DNA from: an uncultured Eubacteriales bacterium
GTDB taxonomy: Bacteria > Bacillota > Clostridia > Oscillospirales > Oscillospiraceae
Length of the DNA stretch: 22,342 nucleotides
Direction: 5' to 3'
Assembly: GCA_902496595.1 (NCBI GenBank)
Contig: CABVBV010000020.1
Coordinates: forward strand, 1-22,342
Shown: one piece after another, positions 21,101-22,342 of the stretch
Numbering within the stretch: position 1 is the stretch's first letter
Layout: every line of letters starts with the position of its first letter
The notes under the pieces: model-generated
Database searches by the model: none
The model's input: only the letters and a program-made list of their open reading frames with translations
What the model was told of the DNA's origin: nothing
Made by a program: the position numbers and the translations under genes

Positions 21101-22342
21101 CGCGCAACAGCGACAGCTTCAGCAACAAAAAGCTCAGCAACAGCGAAGTGCTTCAGAATTACTATGATCTGCTCATTGAGGCGGGAAATAATGGGGTTGA
21201 CTCCATAAACCAGCTCAACCACCCGGGCACGACCTTCGGCAATTTTGAGGACTTTGCCTTCTACAACCCGCTGCTCGACAGCTACGTCCAGCTCGTCGAG
21301 GTCGGCAACGGCGAGGGCCAGATAGGCGCGGGCGGCTACTACCCGAGCTATGAGCAGTACATCATGGCCCTCGACAAGGGCTGGCACGTCGCCCCGACCA
21401 ACAACCAGGACAACCACAAGGGCAGCTGGGGCAACGCCAACGACGCCAGAAACGTCATCTTTGCGGACGAGCTCAGCGAGGACGGCCTGTTCGACGCCAT
21501 CAGGGCGCGCCGCCTCTACGCCACCGAGGACAAGAACCTCGAGATAAGCTACACCCTCGACGGCCACGTGATGGGCAGCCAGCTCGGCACGGACGATGTG
21601 GGTGAGAACGTCAACATCGCCGTCACGGTCTACGACCCGGATTACAGCGACGGCATCGCCAAGGTCGAGGTCGTGGTGAACTCCGGCAGGGTGGCTTACA
21701 CCTGGGACAGCATCCCGGCCAGCGGCGAGCTCAGCTGCAGCATCCCGGCGGATTACAGCTACTACTTCATCCGCGTGACGCAGAGGGACGGCGACCTGGC
21801 AGTCACCGCGCCGGTCTGGGTCGGCGAGGTGCTCAAGCTCGGCATCGACTCCGTCACCAGCGGCACGGCCAACCCCGTGACCGGTGAGGAGCTGACCATC
21901 ACCGCCAACCTCTTCAACACCGAGGCCAAGGAGGCCGTCGCCAAGAGCGTGGCGTTCTCTGTGGACGGCGTGGTGGAGTACACGGCGAAAGACGTCAGCA
22001 TCGCCTCCGGCGCCAGGGTGGGCGTCCCCTTCACCTTCACCCCGGATGCCGCAAAGCTCCAGACGGTGAGCGTTTCGGCCGTCATCGAGCTGGACGGCAA
22101 GGAGTACACCTTCACCGGCTCCATACAGATAGACGTGCAGGACGGCTCCAAGCTGGTGTATATAGGCATTGACGCGAGCCACTACAACGAGTACGTGAGC
22201 GGCAACTACAAGGACAGCATGGGCAACTTCAGCAGCCTGGCCATGCAAAACGGCGTCCGCACCGTGCAGCTGGACACGAGCGCCGACCTGATAGCGGCCT
22301 GCGAGAACGCAAACGGCAAATACAAGGCGATAGTCCTGACCG
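18115..22342 (+). CDS. Large secreted multidomain protein with a CehA/McbA-type PHP metallohydrolase domain (3' end outside the window)
   Basis: At least 1409 residues, open at the window edge. A signal peptide (MRKRILAMLLAVLMLASLLP, cleavage near A25) begins it. A beta-rich N-terminal module starts at W41 (WTGEYLLVYE). An OB-like domain (about 200-380, KGVVTLLDGKNVYIQDSTGG) resembles DUF6359-type domains of secreted nucleases. Two similar modules start VGDKVVIYN (389) and DGDEVMIYN (542), followed by two Ig-like domains (about 698-877). The PHP domain (about 880-1130) has GQLHSHTGEYSDG (H885, H887), FVAFTDHSNYF (D921, H922), GYEMTW (E976), NQLNHPG (H1036) and DNHKG (H1101), i.e. the expected metal ligands. 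More Ig-like sequence and a new domain (from about 1343) follow. A role as extracellular phosphoesterase is likely; substrate unknown. AGGAGG precedes the ATG. Confidence 0.85.
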   Translation, partial: MRKRILAMLLAVLMLASLLPVTAAAGDEGVYKKVTDDQTDWTGEYLLVYEVSETEAYVFDGNLSDLDAVNNYNELEIADGAITADRAYSVTVEAVNGGYVIKASNGQYIYAPSDRNNLSTSANQSTAAKYPITFTVASDGVDIALDSGPHMRFNSASNQMRFRYYKSSTYTDQNPVTLYKLEEGSTEPEPVTVPIATALAGNNGDKFTVKGVVTLLDGKNVYIQDSTGGICLYFSSTPSGIDLGDTVIGSGEKTVFNGLPELGNATFQKSSGMTLSAAEKTIDGLTTSDICKYVKISGVEVTKVDDNNGKYTTPNITVEDESGKTIQIYKAVVGKDGDGWKVKVGDKLNVTAAVGVYKTTLQLRTTLESEIVVLGGEDPGPEPAGPLNVGDKVVIYNPANSKALSTTYNGFYNNGTDVTINSDGTLSGVTTNDVWTVGVDADGNYTFSTADGKKLSMGSEFSSMPLDDVNTGWTVTAAATDGCYYIKNTARNNYIEWYSKNNYWSGYNKISDETLFAQKFWIVNDVNIPEPGGGESGELPADGDEVMIYNISANGVLAGQIGSESSPSIANAPATVAEDKATAENGGVVFTVEKDGDWYRFKNEAYGYLCSNGTGNNAFYSETASEDADWELKDGKSGGFNLESRKAKFNNNSQYLEYYSDSYKTYSMYSVTDYDIYEFFFYPCANTADLTSGVVNKPTVTITGTDAYAGVAYEFTVDVNAVFGVDDSGLTVKVGETALTKGENGVYTVPAELVTGASITITVSGKDTKGKTISGSKEVAVKDEPVITEVSPAQGAETGDDKRPTISAKVENAGENPTVTMTVNGETVTAAYANGEVTYTPSADLADGRVSVELTVKRSDDKEGTKSWSFTVGKAEFTAYFGQLHSHTGEYSDGSGTLEEALNHVSAIPENDNIDFVAFTDHSNYFDSTSAQNPAAALYDTSKMTEESAEKWATYTGTIDSFNDTSTDRIAIAGYEMTWSGGPGHINTFNTPGIVSRNSDSFSNKKLSNSEVLQNYYDLLIEAGNNGVDSINQLNHPGTTFGNFEDFAFYNPLLDSYVQLVEVGNGEGQIGAGGYYPSYEQYIMALDKGWHVAPTNNQDNHKGSWGNANDARNVIFADELSEDGLFDAIRARRLYATEDKNLEISYTLDGHVMGSQLGTDDVGENVNIAVTVYDPDYSDGIAKVEVVVNSGRVAYTWDSIPASGELSCSIPADYSYYFIRVTQRDGDLAVTAPVWVGEVLKLGIDSVTSGTANPVTGEELTITANLFNTEAKEAVAKSVAFSVDGVVEYTAKDVSIASGARVGVPFTFTPDAAKLQTVSVSAVIELDGKEYTFTGSIQIDVQDGSKLVYIGIDASHYNEYVSGNYKDSMGNFSSLAMQNGVRTVQLDTSADLIAACENANGKYKAIVLT

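Noticed and set aside
20485..22248. A 587-codon open frame on the minus strand opposite the secreted PHP protein
   Set aside because: It is an antisense shadow of GC-rich coding sequence; the plus strand has signal peptide, ribosome binding site and PHP motifs.

Overview
The window looks like chromosome from a gut-type Bacillota (Clostridia, perhaps Oscillospirales-like) into which mobile DNA has been inserted. The evidence is strong AGGAGG ribosome binding sites, consensus TTGACA/TATAAT promoters in the AT-richer parts, element genes typical of Clostridia (a CD3324-family regulator, conjugative-transposon sigma-like and HTH proteins, a large serine recombinase), and GC-rich chromosomal genes between them. 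The genus cannot be fixed from the sequence.

Layout. Positions 1-304 hold the C-terminal end of a tyrosine integrase on the minus strand. It meets, head to head, a 5'-truncated tryptophanase/tyrosine phenol-lyase-like gene (to 969). A Crp/Fnr regulator (1102-1791, minus) and a divergent flavin/Fe-S oxidoreductase of the old yellow enzyme/2,4-dienoyl-CoA reductase type (1926-3857) share an intergenic region with a good promoter and a palindrome. A second head-to-head junction near 4768 joins the 3' part of ribF (minus) to the 3' part of an isocitrate/isopropylmalate dehydrogenase gene (plus). The 5' half of a tRNA-Gly ends abruptly at 5439.

From 5440 to about 13806 lies a mosaic island without conjugation genes. 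Its first part is the end of an integrated element: a ParB-like gene, a possible small RNA, a 20-codon leader ORF and the 3' half of tRNA-Leu(UAA) as an attachment remnant. Next is an isolated two-gene operon encoding a winged-helix-like protein and a Swt1-type HEPN protein, under a perfect promoter overlapped by a perfect palindrome. Last is a serine-recombinase block carrying a CD3324-like regulator with a structured leader, an Ntn (choloylglycine hydrolase-type) amidohydrolase, a Vat-like xenobiotic acetyltransferase, a sigma-like protein and an HTH protein.

Beyond the recombinase the DNA is GC-rich again. A tight three-gene minus-strand operon (17803 to 13838) encodes a BtpA/SgcQ-family TIM-barrel protein, a 694-residue DUF4116 repeat protein with nearly identical 159-bp tandem units, and a fusion of an NMNAT-like nucleotidyltransferase to a NADAR (YbiA-like) domain. 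This is the best candidate for an undescribed system, probably acting on NAD or ADP-ribose-type nucleotides. Divergent from it is a very large secreted protein (18115 to the window end) with an OB-like domain, Ig-like domains and a CehA/McbA-type PHP metallohydrolase domain.

Several genes are cut at their 5' ends at abrupt joints (about 300, 4768 and 5440). These may be real rearrangements or assembly/amplification chimeras, and synteny across them should not be trusted until checked.
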